Of a stretch of 48,541 bases of DNA, positions 21,168 through 42,445 are shown piece by piece. The DNA comes from Desulfovibrio sp. (lineage in GTDB: Bacteria > Desulfobacterota > Desulfovibrionia > Desulfovibrionales > Desulfovibrionaceae). The stretch lies in the NCBI GenBank assembly GCA_031272715.1, contig JAISTH010000061.1, positions 1-48,541 of the forward strand, read 5' to 3'. The notes under the pieces are model-generated. The model was not told where the DNA came from. It worked only from the letters and a program-made list of their open reading frames with translations, and did not search any database. Numbering within the stretch: the stretch's first letter is position 1; each line of letters starts with the position of its first letter. The translations under genes and the position numbers were made by a program.

Positions 21168-22250
21168 TCAGAGGACCCGCGCCCCGTCGGCCTCGACCAC
21201 AACGGCGTGCTCCCAGCGCAGGCCGCCCCAGCCGGGATGGTAGAGCCCGGGCTCGACCGTCACCACCATGCCGGGCTCCAGGACCTGGTCGCTGTTCACG
21301 GAGAGGCTCGGCTGCTCGTGGGTCTGCAGCCCCACCCCGTGCCCGAGGCTGTGGGTGAAGGCCTCGCCCTCCCCCGCCTCCTCGAAGACCTTCATGGCGA
21401 GCCCGTGGACGTCCCGGCCCTTCATCCCCGGCCGCATCCCGTCGATGGCGGCCCGCTGGGCCTTCTGCACGAGATCCAGCAGCCGGCGGAAGCGGTCGTG
21501 GCCTGCGCCTCCCGTCTCCCCCACCCAGAAGGTGCGCGTCTGGTCCGAGCAGTAGTCGTCCAGGCGGCAGCCGGCGTCCACGAGGACCATGCCGGAGGGG
21601 GACACGGGGGTGGATCCCGGAAGGGCGTGGGGCATCGCGGCGTTGGCGTCCACGGCGACGATGCTGGGGAAGGCCAGCTCCGAGGCGCCGTTCTCCCTGA
21701 AGAACCGCTCGATGGCCCAGACGATCTCCCCCTCGCTGCGTCCCGGGACCAGCCAGCTCCCGACCTCCGCCATGAGCCGATGGTTGAGGGCGTAGGACCG
21801 GGCGATGGCCTCCAGCTCCAGGGGATCCTTGATCTTCCGCAGCGACTCCACGAGCCCCTTGCGGCCCTCAAGGGCCACCCCGTGGGCGGAGTTGGCGAGA
21901 TGCCGGGCGAACTCGCAGGTCAGGACGTCCTCCTCGAAGCCGATCCGCCCTCCGCAGTTCCGCAGCAGTTCCGCAATCCCCTTGTGCCTGTCCTGGCCGT
22001 AGACCAGGATGCGGCCTCCGTCCCACAGCCCCTCGGCCGCCTCGGAGAACCGGGCGTCGGTGGCGAGCCAGTCCCGTCCGTCCGCAGCGACCACGAGCAG
22101 TCCTGAGGACTCGTCGCACTGGGTGTCGTGGAGCTCGAAGCCCGAGAGGTAATAGCGGTTGGCCGGCTTGGCCACCAGAAGGGCGTCAAGGCGCCCCTCG
22201 CGCATGAGACGGCGCAGTCTCTCGCGCCGCTCTTCATGGACGGCGGCCAT
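21168..22250 (-). CDS. M24 family Xaa-Pro aminopeptidase
   Basis: This cytoplasmic metallopeptidase removes N-terminal residues that precede proline. The 360-residue protein has an N-terminal creatinase-like domain (about 1-125, with RYYLSGFELHDTQ) and a pita-bread catalytic domain. Metal ligands are visible: the two Asp residues in LVDAGCRLDDYCSDQTRTF, His in HSLGHGVGLQTHE, and the two Glu residues in TVEPGLY and EHAVVVE. The ATG at 22250 immediately follows the secA stop with no gap, so translation should be coupled. pepP/pepQ-type naming cannot be decided from sequence alone. Confidence 0.92.
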   Translation of the reverse strand: MAAVHEERRERLRRLMREGRLDALLVAKPANRYYLSGFELHDTQCDESSGLLVVAADGRDWLATDARFSEAAEGLWDGGRILVYGQDRHKGIAELLRNCGGRIGFEEDVLTCEFARHLANSAHGVALEGRKGLVESLRKIKDPLELEAIARSYALNHRLMAEVGSWLVPGRSEGEIVWAIERFFRENGASELAFPSIVAVDANAAMPHALPGSTPVSPSGMVLVDAGCRLDDYCSDQTRTFWVGETGGAGHDRFRRLLDLVQKAQRAAIDGMRPGMKGRDVHGLAMKVFEEAGEGEAFTHSLGHGVGLQTHEQPSLSVNSDQVLEPGMVVTVEPGLYHPGWGGLRWEHAVVVEADGARVL

Positions 22251-24842
<2,592 letters not shown>

Positions 24843-24873
24843 TTACCCGCCTTGGGATGAGTTCGGGACCGCG

Positions 24874-26298
<1,425 letters not shown>

Positions 26299-26416
26299 GG
26301 GCGCTTTTCTACCCTCTACGGCACGACAATGCAACCGCGCCACGTTCCCGGGGGCCGAAGGCGGGCGTCGACGCGCCCGGCCGCGCCGCCGGCGGGGGCC
26401 ATGAGGCGGACGGCCG

Positions 26417-27229
26417 ATGAAGGACGATGTCCTGCGCGCGCAGCGCGCCGTCCTGCTGGCCTGCAGGGAGGGAAACATCTCCGTCGACCAGGCCATGGAG
26501 CGGCTCGGCGCCGCCCAGGCGACGGACTCCCTGCTGGGACTCAGGCTCGACCACCAGCGGGCCCTGCGCACGGGCATCGGGGAGGTGGTCTACGCCGAGG
26601 GGAAGAGCGACCAGCGCCTGGTGGCGGCCATGCGGGAACTCTCCCGCCATGGCCCGGCGCTGGCGAGCCGGGTCTCGCCGGAACAGGCCGCGGAGCTTTC
26701 GGCCCGGCTCGGGGAGGGGGTCCACTGGACCGAGGCGGGACTCTACGGCATCGGCGGCCCGGAGGCCTTCCGCACCGCCATGCGCGGCCCATACCCCGCG
26801 ACCGGGGCCGCCCTCGTGGTGTCCGCGGGGGCGGCGGACGTCCCCGTGGCCCTGGAGGTCTTCGGCACCCTGGTGTTCTGGGGGGTCGGATGCGGCCTGA
26901 TCACGGACGTCGGCGTCGCGGGCCTGCACAGGCTCGCGCCCCACGTGACCGCATTGCGGTCCGCCCGGATCGTCGTGGCCGTGGCGGGCATGGACGGGGC
27001 GCTGCCGGGGGTCCTGGCGGGACTGACGCCGGCTCCCGTGGTCGCGGTTCCCACGTCCGTGGGCTACGGGGTGGGGGCCGGGGGCCATGCGGCCCTTTCC
27101 ACCATGCTCTGTTCCTGCTCCCCGGGAGTCGCCGTCGTCAACATCGACAACGGCATCGGGGCGGCGGCCTTCGCGGCGAAGACCGTCATGGGCGCCGGGG
27201 ACGAGGGAAGTCCCCGGGCCGATCCGTAG
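26417..27229 (+). CDS. larB: Nickel pincer cofactor biosynthesis protein LarB
   Basis: LarB carboxylates and hydrolyses nicotinic acid adenine dinucleotide in the first step of making the nickel-pincer cofactor of lactate racemase and related LarA enzymes. The 270-residue protein has an N-terminal region of about 100 residues (GFGEVVYAEGKS-like: TGIGEVVYAEGKSDQ) and a C-terminal AIR-carboxylase/PurE-like domain (VVSAGAADVPVALE, VPTSVGYGVGAGGHAALSTML, NIDNGIGAA). larA, larC and larE are not nearby, so it is an orphan in this window. It is divergent from the sigma-54 activator and convergent with a small ORF. Confidence 0.92.
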   Translation: MKDDVLRAQRAVLLACREGNISVDQAMERLGAAQATDSLLGLRLDHQRALRTGIGEVVYAEGKSDQRLVAAMRELSRHGPALASRVSPEQAAELSARLGEGVHWTEAGLYGIGGPEAFRTAMRGPYPATGAALVVSAGAADVPVALEVFGTLVFWGVGCGLITDVGVAGLHRLAPHVTALRSARIVVAVAGMDGALPGVLAGLTPAPVVAVPTSVGYGVGAGGHAALSTMLCSCSPGVAVVNIDNGIGAAAFAAKTVMGAGDEGSPRADP

Positions 27230-27294
27230 CCGGAGGCCCCACGTCCTGGCGGCAGAAGGAACTCCAACCGCAGCAGAAGCGCGGCAGGAGCCGT

Positions 27295-27519
27295 TCAGTA
27301 GATCCCGTTCACCACCGCGCCGACCCCGGCCATGTTGGCCGAGACGCTGCGCCACTGGTCCTGCATGAAGGACCGGGTGCTCGCCGAGTCGGTCAGCTGC
27401 GCTATGGCGGCGCTGCTGTCGGTCACCAGGGTCGGCGGATAGGATATCACCACGAACTGGTCCCTGGCGGAGCTCTGCACCACCGCGGTGCCTTGGGATA
27501 TCGGGTCGTAGAGTATCAT
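27295..27519 (-). CDS. Small protein of unknown function
   Basis: I do not recognise this 74-residue protein. It begins MILYDPISQGTAVVQSSARD and is rich in Ser, Ala and Val, with no signal peptide, membrane segment or cysteine. It ends in a Gly/Val-rich stretch (ANMAGVGAVVNGIY). The ATG at 27519 has a G-rich AGGGGGG ribosome site 3 nt upstream, and an in-frame open region continues further upstream without a better start. It is convergent with larB, 65 bp away. Coding character is plausible but rests only on start context and composition. Confidence 0.5.
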   Translation of the reverse strand: MILYDPISQGTAVVQSSARDQFVVISYPPTLVTDSSAAIAQLTDSASTRSFMQDQWRSVSANMAGVGAVVNGIY

Positions 27520-28023
27520 GTCCCCCCCTCGCCGGTCGACATTGTGCCCCATTCTCCCGTCCAAGGCAAGAGGAACGGAAGCGTCCGGCCGAACCCCGGG
27601 CAGGATTCCCATGGCCTTCCGCGCCCTTTCCCGCCAAGGACACGGCCCCTTGATTTCCCCCCGCCCCCGGGGTATAAAGCCTGTTTGCTCCACAGCGCCG
27701 CAGGCACACCCTGCCGCCGTCCGCCCGCCGGGGAACGCGGGGCCGGACGGGGCCTTTGCCGCCGTGACGACGATGCGGGTTCCGCCGCACCGGACGGCAC
27801 TCCGCAACATATATATGGGCCGTGGAAACAACGTTGCGCACACCCCGGTCACCCCCGGTGTGCGAAGCGGTGGAACGGACCGCGCTTTCCCCCGGCGCGC
27901 CGGTTCCGCCGTGACCACTGTTCCCCGCGGGTCGATTGCGATGTGCGCGATTTTCCCAATGTTTTCGGGGGGTTGCCCTCGTTAGTGACAAAATCGCCGG
28001 ACCTAAAGCATAAGGATAGAAGT
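27520..28023. other. 504-bp leader/intergenic region upstream of dnaN
   Basis: No gene is called here. It contains a good plus-strand promoter (27650-27678), a GTATAAAG and an ACATATATATGG AT-rich island, and an 8-bp inverted repeat CGCACACC/GGTGTGCG (27837-27864). No consensus DnaA boxes were found, so it does not look like oriC, and dnaA is not adjacent. The dnaN ribosome site AAGGA lies at its right end. Confidence 0.6.
27650..27678 (+). promoter_or_regulatory. Probable sigma-70 promoter, about 340 bp upstream of dnaN
   Basis: TTGATT (27650-27655) and TATAAA (27673-27678) are separated by a GC-rich 17-bp spacer. It would give dnaN a leader of over 300 nt, or drive an unrecognised small RNA. 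No ORF follows directly. Confidence 0.55.
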
Positions 28024-31595
<3,572 letters not shown>

Positions 31596-31670
31596 GCCCG
31601 TGCCCGACCATGGCGGCGACGCGGCCGGCCTGGCCGCACGTTTCAGGACAATCCCCAAGCAGAGGCGACC

Positions 31671-34175
<2,505 letters not shown>

Positions 34176-35023
34176 GGTCGCGGCGGCCCTCGCGCTGTGC
34201 CTGCTGCCGCTCCTTTCCGGCTGCGAGAAGCCCCTGGCCGCCGACGACCTTTCCTCGGCCGTCGCGGCGGTCGACCACAGGGACTGGAGCGAGGCCGAGA
34301 GGCTCCTTCGCCGCTGCCTGCGGGAGGAGCAGGCGCCGGACAGGCGGTGGACGGCGTGGCGTCTGCTGCTGCAGGTGGCCAACCTCGCCGGGGAGGAGTC
34401 CAAGACGAGCCTGGCGTATCTCGACGCCATGCTGGAGGAGTTCGCGGACGACGACGCCCGGGCCAGGGACATCCTCCTGCAGATGGCCGCCTTGAACGAG
34501 GCGACCCACCGCTACGCCAGGGCCGTGGACGTGTGGTCCTCCTTCGTCGGGCTTGCCGGGCTCCCGCCGGAGGAGCTCGTGCGGGGATACAGCGGACTCG
34601 CCATCAACCAGATGAAACAGCGGCTCTTCGAGTCCGCCGAGGAGACGCTCCAGCAATGTCTCGGACTGCCCGTCCCCTACAAGGCGAAGCTCCCCTGCAT
34701 GTTCGAGCTGGCGGATCTGCGCTCCACCCAGGAGCGCTGGCAGGAGGCCGCGGACTATTCCCAGGAGATCCTGGACTTCCTTCCCGGGAACGAGCTTCGC
34801 GGCCTTGCGGGGTTCCTGCTGGCCGACGCCCTGGAGCAGCTGGGCAGGAACCAGGAGGCGCTGAACCGCTTCGAGGAGACGCGGGAATTCTTCCCCAACG
34901 ACGCCGTGGTGGACAACCGCATTGCGCAACTGCGCAAGAAGCTGAACAAGCGTTCCTGACCGACGCGGCGGACGTGCCGCCGCGCAAGGTCGCGCCGTCT
35001 TCCTTTCGTCCTGCGAGGTCGCG

Positions 35024-36430
35024 ATGATACCCCACGAATGTGGCCTGTTCGGCATCTACGGACATCAGGACGCGTCCCGGCTCGCCTACTTCGGCCTCTA
35101 CGCCCAGCAGCACAGGGGGCAGGAGAGCGCGGGGATCGTGAGCTTCCACGAGAACGGCGTGGAGGAGCGCAAGGGCATGGGACTGGTCCCGGACGTCTTC
35201 TCCGAGGCGGACCTGCAGCGACTGAAGGGCATGACCGCCATCGGCCACGTCCGGTACTCCACCACCGGCATATCCCAGCTGCGGAACGCCCAGCCCCTGC
35301 TCGTGCGCTTCAAGGGGCGCTACATCGCCCTCGCCCACAACGGGAACATCGTGAACGCCCAGGCCCTGCGGGCGGAGCTCGAGGACCAGGGCTACATCTT
35401 CTCCACCTCCAGCGACACCGAGGTGGTCATGCACCTGCTGGTGAGCGCCCTGCGCACGCTGGAGCTTCCGGAGGCCCTCAGGGACGTGTGCGCCAGGATA
35501 TCCGGGGCCTACTGCCTGCTGGCCGCGGCCGGGTCGACCCTGGCCGCGGTGAGGGACGGCCACGGATTCCACCCCCTCGCCCTGGGCAGGCTCGACGGCT
35601 GTCCGGTCTTCGCCTCCGAGACCTGCGCCTTCGACCTGCTGGAGGCGGAATACGAGCGCCCCCTGGCGCCGGGCGAGATCTACATCGTGGACAGCCGGGG
35701 GGAGCGGTCCGAACGCCTCCGCCCGCCTCTCCCGGAACGGCCCAGGCAGTGCATCTTCGAACTCATCTATTTCGCCCGGCCGGACTCCTACGTGTTCGAG
35801 GAGCAGGTCTACCTGTGCCGCAAGCGCATGGGGTGGCAGCTGGCCCACGAGTCCGCCCCCGACGTGGACTTCATCCTTCCCTTCCCCGACTCCGGGGTGT
35901 ATCCGGCCATCGGCTTCTCCCAGTGCGCCGAGCTGCCTTACGAGCACGCCATGATCAGGAACCACTACGTGGGGAGGACCTTCATCCAGCCGAGCCAGAG
36001 CATGCGCAGCTTCGGGGTCCGGGTGAAGATCAACCCGGTCAGGCCCATGATCGAGGGCAAGCGCATCTGCATCGTGGACGACTCCATCGTCAGGGGCACC
36101 ACCATGATGACCCGGGTGAAGAAGCTGCGGGAGCTGGGGGCGCGGGAGGTGCACATCCGCATCAGCAGCCCCCCCGTGAAGTACCCCTGCTACTACGGCA
36201 TCGACTTCGCCTCCCGGGGGGAGCTCATCGCGGCCCGGTACACCATCGACGAGATCAGGCGCCGGCTTGACGTCGACTCCATCCACTATCTGACCATCGA
36301 CGGTCTGCGGCACGCGGTGCTGCATCCCGAGAACTACTGTGTCGCCTGTTTCACGGGCGAGTATCCCGTGCCGTGCAGCGAATCCGGCAAGCTGCGGCTC
36401 GAGACGGGCTGTCTGCCCCTGACGATGTAG
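35024..36430 (+). CDS. purF: Amidophosphoribosyltransferase (PurF)
   Basis: PurF makes 5-phosphoribosylamine from PRPP and glutamine, the first committed step of purine synthesis. The 468-residue protein begins MIPHECGLFGIYG; removal of the five-residue propeptide would expose Cys6 as the glutaminase nucleophile. The C-terminal PRPP domain has CIVDDSIVRGTTM. Cysteines in RQCIFELIYFA, YPCYYGIDF and NYCVACFTGE match the Bacillus-type form with a 4Fe-4S cluster, which is oxygen sensitive. It lies 64 bp after the TPR gene and 41 bp before hisS. Confidence 0.96.
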   Translation: MIPHECGLFGIYGHQDASRLAYFGLYAQQHRGQESAGIVSFHENGVEERKGMGLVPDVFSEADLQRLKGMTAIGHVRYSTTGISQLRNAQPLLVRFKGRYIALAHNGNIVNAQALRAELEDQGYIFSTSSDTEVVMHLLVSALRTLELPEALRDVCARISGAYCLLAAAGSTLAAVRDGHGFHPLALGRLDGCPVFASETCAFDLLEAEYERPLAPGEIYIVDSRGERSERLRPPLPERPRQCIFELIYFARPDSYVFEEQVYLCRKRMGWQLAHESAPDVDFILPFPDSGVYPAIGFSQCAELPYEHAMIRNHYVGRTFIQPSQSMRSFGVRVKINPVRPMIEGKRICIVDDSIVRGTTMMTRVKKLRELGAREVHIRISSPPVKYPCYYGIDFASRGELIAARYTIDEIRRRLDVDSIHYLTIDGLRHAVLHPENYCVACFTGEYPVPCSESGKLRLETGCLPLTM

Positions 36431-36471
36431 GGCCCGTCCATGGGAACGCCGGAACGACGAGGAACGCGCAT

Positions 36472-37718
36472 ATGAGCCGAATAAGCAGAATCAAGGGATT
36501 CGCCGACATGTTTCCGGAGGAGAGCGAACGCTACACCTTCATGGAGGCCCAGGCCCGCCGGATCTTCGGCGTCTGCGGTTTCAGGGAGTGGCGCACGCCG
36601 CTGCTGGAGCTCACCGAGCTCTTCCGCAGGACCATCGGCGACGAGACCGACGTCGTGCAGAAGGAGATGTACACCTTCGTCGACGCCAAGGGGCGGAGCC
36701 TGAGCCTTCGCCCCGAGGCCACCGCCGGGATCGTGAGGGCCTACGTCCAGGAGTCCTGCTACGAGCGGGAGCGGGTTTCGCGGGTGTTCACCTGCGGCCC
36801 CATGTTCCGCCACGAGCGGCCGCAGAAGGGGCGCATGCGCCAGTTCCACCAGATCAACTGCGAATGCCTGGGCGACCCGAGTCCCATGGCCGACGCCGAG
36901 ATGATCCTCATGCTGCTGGAGTTCCTCAAGGCCATCGGGATCGGGAAGACGGTGCTGAAGCTCAACTCCCTCGGGTGCGTCGCGTGCCGTCCCGCCTACG
37001 TCGAGCGCCTCGGGGAGTTCCTGGCCAAGGTCTCCGGGGATCTGTGCCCGGACTGCAAGCGCAGGGCCGCCGCCAACACCATGCGGGTCCTGGACTGCAA
37101 GCGCCCCGAATGCCGGGCGGTCCTGGAGCGGGGGCCGAAGATGTCGGACTTCCAGTGCGCCGACTGCCGGGACCACTTCGGCCGGGTGACGCGCCTCCTC
37201 GATGCCGGGGGCGCGGCCTACGAGACGGACCCCTGCCTCGTGCGGGGCCTCGACTATTACTGCCGCACCGCCTTCGAGGTCCTGAGCGCCGACATCGGGG
37301 CGCAGTCCGCGGTGGCCGGCGGAGGCCGCTACGACGGTCTGGTCTGGAGCCTGAACGGCCCCGACATCCCCGGGGTGGGCTTCGCCTGCGGCCTCGAGCG
37401 CCTGGCCATGCTGATGCCCCCCACGGCCTCCGCGGTTCCGGATTTCCACCTGCTGGTTCTCGACGAAGGACTGCTGGAGGACGGCTTCGCCCTGATGCAG
37501 GACCTGCGCGGCCGGGGGCTTTCCGGGGTCATGAACCACGAGGTTTCGGGATTCAAGGGGCTCATGCGTCAGGCGGACAGGTCCGGAGCCTGGTTCTGCC
37601 TGCTGCTGGGCCCCGACGAGGCGGCGGCCGGCGCCGTGACCGTCAAGGACATGCGGGAGGGCGGCCAGCGGACCGTGCCCCGCGAAAACGTGTACGACAT
37701 CCTGGCCGGAGACAAGTC

Positions 37719-37722
<4 letters not shown>
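36472..37722 (+). CDS. hisS: Histidyl-tRNA synthetase
   Basis: HisRS charges tRNA(His). The 416-residue class II synthetase has the motif 2 region MFRHERPQKGRMRQFHQINC, the histidine A motif RGLDYYCRTAFE, and motif 3 GVGFACGLERLAML. An insertion of about 75 residues rich in cysteine (CVACRPAY, CPDCKRR, CKRPEC, CADC) looks like a zinc-binding subdomain. ATG 36472 has GAGGA 9 nt upstream; an in-frame extension to 36373 overlaps purF and is not conserved-looking. Its TGA overlaps the aspS ATG. Confidence 0.97.
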
Positions 37723-39548
<1,826 letters not shown>

Positions 39549-39612
39549 CGACGCGCCTTCCAAAGCCGCCGGCTCCCCGCATCTGGCGCGGTCCGGCACG
39601 CGAGGTTCCTTG

Positions 39613-40140
39613 ATGGTCCTGGATCTTGTTACCTATCCCGATCCGCGCCTGAAGCAGACGTCGGCGCCCATCGAGGAGATGACGGACGAGTTGCGCACCC
39701 TGGCCGCCGACATGAAGGAGACCATGGTGGCGAAACGTGGCGTCGGCCTCGCCGCGCCGCAGGTCGGCCGGTTCGTGCGGATGCTGGTCGTCTCCCTGAG
39801 CGAGACGTCCGACTCGGAAATCCCCCCGCAGGAGTACGTGCTGGTCAATCCGGTCCTCACGCTGGGCGGGGAGGAGAAGTGCAGCAAGGCCGAGGGGTGC
39901 CTCTCCGTCCCCATGAACTTCAGGGCCGACGTCATGCGCAAGGACCTGGTCACCCTGGACGCCCTGGATCTGGAAGGCAGGCCCATCCACATGGATTTCC
40001 ACGGATACCCGGCCTTCGTGCTGCAGCACGAGTGCGACCATCTCGACGGAGTCCTCTTTCTCGACAGGATCAGCCGCATACGGCGCACGCTCTATGACGG
40101 AAGGCTGAAGAAGTGGCTGGCGCGGAAAGACGGCGCATAG
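39613..40140 (+). CDS. def: Peptide deformylase
   Basis: Def removes the formyl group from nascent proteins. The 175-residue product has all three motifs: GVGLAAPQVG, EGCLSVP (Cys metal ligand) and HECDHLDG (two His ligands and catalytic Glu). ATG 39613 follows GAGG at 8 nt. Its last 28 nt overlap fmt, the gene that adds the formyl group to initiator tRNA, which is the standard def-fmt pairing. Confidence 0.97.
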   Translation: MVLDLVTYPDPRLKQTSAPIEEMTDELRTLAADMKETMVAKRGVGLAAPQVGRFVRMLVVSLSETSDSEIPPQEYVLVNPVLTLGGEEKCSKAEGCLSVPMNFRADVMRKDLVTLDALDLEGRPIHMDFHGYPAFVLQHECDHLDGVLFLDRISRIRRTLYDGRLKKWLARKDGA

Positions 40141-41120
40141 CGTTCATGGGGACGCCGGCCTTCGCGGTCACGGTCCTGGAGGCCCTGCTGGGCTGGGAAC
40201 CCGGGGAGGTGGTCGCCGTCTACACCCGGCCGGACAGGCCCAGCGGCAGGGGGCGCAAGGTGCTCCCCACCCCCGTGAAGACGCTGGCCCTTTCCAGGGA
40301 CATCCCCGTGCTGCAGCCGCGGGACTTCAAGGACGAGGCGACGGTGCGGGAACTGGCCGACTTCGCCCCGGACTTCCTCGCCGTGGCGGCCTACGGGGTG
40401 TTGCTGCCCCAGGCCGTGCTGGACGTCCCCAAATTCCCCGTCCTCAACGTCCACGCCTCCCTCCTTCCCCGCTATCGCGGCGCCGCGCCCATGCAGCGGG
40501 CCATCATGGAGGGATGGCGCCCCGGCGACGTCACGGGCGTCTCCATCATGGAGATCGTCCTGCAGCTGGACTCCGGGCCCGTCCACGCGGCGCGGTCCGT
40601 CCCCCTTGCCGGACAGACCGCCCGGACCCTCCACGACGCCCTCGCCGACATCGGGGGGAGGCTCTTGGTCGACGTGATGGAGGCCATGCTGCAGGGACGC
40701 GCGAAGGCGACGCCCCAGGACGGGGCCCTCGCGACCTATGCCGAGCGGATACTGCCGTCGGACAGGGACGTGCGGTGGGATCGTGAGACCCTGGCAGTCG
40801 ACGCCCACATACGCGCAATGTCCCCCGCGCCCGGCGCGCGCACGGTGTTCCGGATCGAGGGGGGCCAATCCATCCCCTGCCTCGTCCGTCCGGGCCGTCC
40901 CGTGTCCGTCGGCGATCCCGCCGTCCCGTGGACCGGCGACATCCCCCCGGGCACCCTGCGGCGGGCGGGATCGCGGCTGTTCGTCGCCTGCGCCGACGGA
41001 TGGTACGAGCTGACGGTCCTGCGGCCCGAAGGCGGCAGGGACATGGCGACGGGAGACTTCTGCAACGGGCGGCTGCGGGGGGCGGCGTCCGGCGTGTGCG
41101 GCATGGCCGCATCCGCATGA
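40113..41120 (+). CDS. fmt: Methionyl-tRNA formyltransferase
   Basis: Fmt formylates Met-tRNA(fMet) using 10-formyltetrahydrofolate. The 335-residue protein starts at GTG 40113 (AAGG 8 nt upstream) inside def. It has the substrate-binding loop region FMGTPAFAV, catalytic Asn and His in LNVHASLLPRYRGAAPMQ, and the Asp in LQLDSGPV. The last ~110 residues are the tRNA-binding OB-like domain. Its TGA overlaps the rsmB start as ATGA. Confidence 0.97.
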   Translation: MAGAERRRIAFMGTPAFAVTVLEALLGWEPGEVVAVYTRPDRPSGRGRKVLPTPVKTLALSRDIPVLQPRDFKDEATVRELADFAPDFLAVAAYGVLLPQAVLDVPKFPVLNVHASLLPRYRGAAPMQRAIMEGWRPGDVTGVSIMEIVLQLDSGPVHAARSVPLAGQTARTLHDALADIGGRLLVDVMEAMLQGRAKATPQDGALATYAERILPSDRDVRWDRETLAVDAHIRAMSPAPGARTVFRIEGGQSIPCLVRPGRPVSVGDPAVPWTGDIPPGTLRRAGSRLFVACADGWYELTVLRPEGGRDMATGDFCNGRLRGAASGVCGMAASA

Positions 41121-42445
41121 AGCGGGTCCGGGGCGTCGCCGACCTGCCGCAGGGATCCCGCAGGACGGTTCTGGAGGCGCTGGCGAGGCTGGATAGGGAT
41201 GGGGTCACCGCACAGGCGGCCCTCGACGCCGCCCTCGGGGCATCGAGCCCGGATCCGCGCCGGCGGCGCCAGACGGCGGAGCTCTTCTACGGCTACCTGC
41301 GGGAGCAGATACGCTGCGCCCATCTCGTCCGCCGCCATCTCCGGCGGCCGGAAACCCTGCCCCCTCTTCTCCTGCGCCTGCTGGAACTCGGCGTCTACAC
41401 CCTCCGCCGCCAGGACGGCGTTCCCGCATACGCGGCCGTCCACGAGACCGTCGAGGATTGCCGGAGGCTCTTCGGCAAGGGGCTTGCGGGTCTCGGCAAT
41501 GCGGTTCTGCGGAGCGTTCAGCGCCTCGGGGACGCGGTGGAGGACGTGGCGTACTACCGGGAAGGCGGCGCCGACGAGGAGCTGGCGCTTGCCCTGCGGC
41601 ACTCCCTGCCCCGGGACGTCGTGACGCTCTGGCGGAAGGCGTACGGCGAGGCCGACGCCCTCGCCCTCATGGAGCGCTCCCAGGCCCGTCCCTGGCGCGG
41701 CGTGCGGCTCAATCCCCTGCATCCCGGCCACGAGGAACTGCGGCGGGCCCTCGTGGAGGCCGGCGGCGTCCCTTGCGGTTTCACGGGGCTGGCGTTCGCC
41801 CCGGGCACCTTTCCGGACGAAGCGTCCGGTCGCGGCACGAGGGAGCTTGAAAGCGCCGGGGCCCTCTCCTTCCAGGCGGCCGGATCCCAGCAGGTGCTTC
41901 GGGAACTGCACCGGATGGCGCCCGTCGCCGGTCCGGTGTGGGACGGCTGCGCCGGCCGGGGAGGGAAGGCCTTGTGCCTGTCGGAACAGGGCGTGGCGGT
42001 GCCGTGGTGCTCGGACGTCTCCCCGGGCCGGATGGAGGCGCTGCCGGCCCGTTGCCGCGTCCTCGGGCTCGAGGCGCCACGTCTGTTCCTGGCGGACATG
42101 GCCCGGCCGCCCTTCGGGAGGGGGGCGATGGACATCCTTCTGGACGTGCCCTGCACCGGGCTCGGGGTGCTGTCCCGGCGCCCGGATCTGCGGCGGCGTT
42201 TTCGCGGGGAGAGCGTGGAACGGATGGCCCTGCTGCAGCGCGCGATGCTTGAGGCCTGTCTTCGGAGGCTGGCGCCGGGACGCCGGTGCTGGTACGTCAC
42301 CTGCACCCTGGACCCGGTCGAGAACGGCGGCGTCGTCCGGGGGGCGCTTGGCGCGGTTCCCGGCTGCGAACTCGTCGGGGAATGGACCACCCCCCATGGG
42401 CACCGGTGGATGGAGGGGATGTACGGGGCCGCGATCAGGCGTTGA
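41117..42445 (+). CDS. rsmB: 16S rRNA m5C967 methyltransferase RsmB-like
   Basis: RsmB methylates C967 of 16S rRNA with S-adenosylmethionine. The 442-residue product has an N-terminal NusB-like helical domain (about 1-150, ending near YAAVHETVED) and a Rossmann methyltransferase domain with WDGCAGRGGKAL. Both catalytic cysteines are visible in LDVPCTGLG and YVTCTLDPVEN. It completes the overlapping def-fmt-rsmB cluster. The 3' end overlaps the oppositely oriented parB by 11 bp with no terminator between. Confidence 0.9.
   Translation: MKRVRGVADLPQGSRRTVLEALARLDRDGVTAQAALDAALGASSPDPRRRRQTAELFYGYLREQIRCAHLVRRHLRRPETLPPLLLRLLELGVYTLRRQDGVPAYAAVHETVEDCRRLFGKGLAGLGNAVLRSVQRLGDAVEDVAYYREGGADEELALALRHSLPRDVVTLWRKAYGEADALALMERSQARPWRGVRLNPLHPGHEELRRALVEAGGVPCGFTGLAFAPGTFPDEASGRGTRELESAGALSFQAAGSQQVLRELHRMAPVAGPVWDGCAGRGGKALCLSEQGVAVPWCSDVSPGRMEALPARCRVLGLEAPRLFLADMARPPFGRGAMDILLDVPCTGLGVLSRRPDLRRRFRGESVERMALLQRAMLEACLRRLAPGRRCWYVTCTLDPVENGGVVRGALGAVPGCELVGEWTTPHGHRWMEGMYGAAIRR

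Noticed and set aside
27985..28014. Possible promoter GTGACA-18-CATAAG just before dnaN
   Set aside because: The -10 would overlap the dnaN ribosome site, leaving no leader for translation.
27520..28023. oriC next to dnaN
   Set aside because: No consensus DnaA boxes were found and dnaA is not adjacent.
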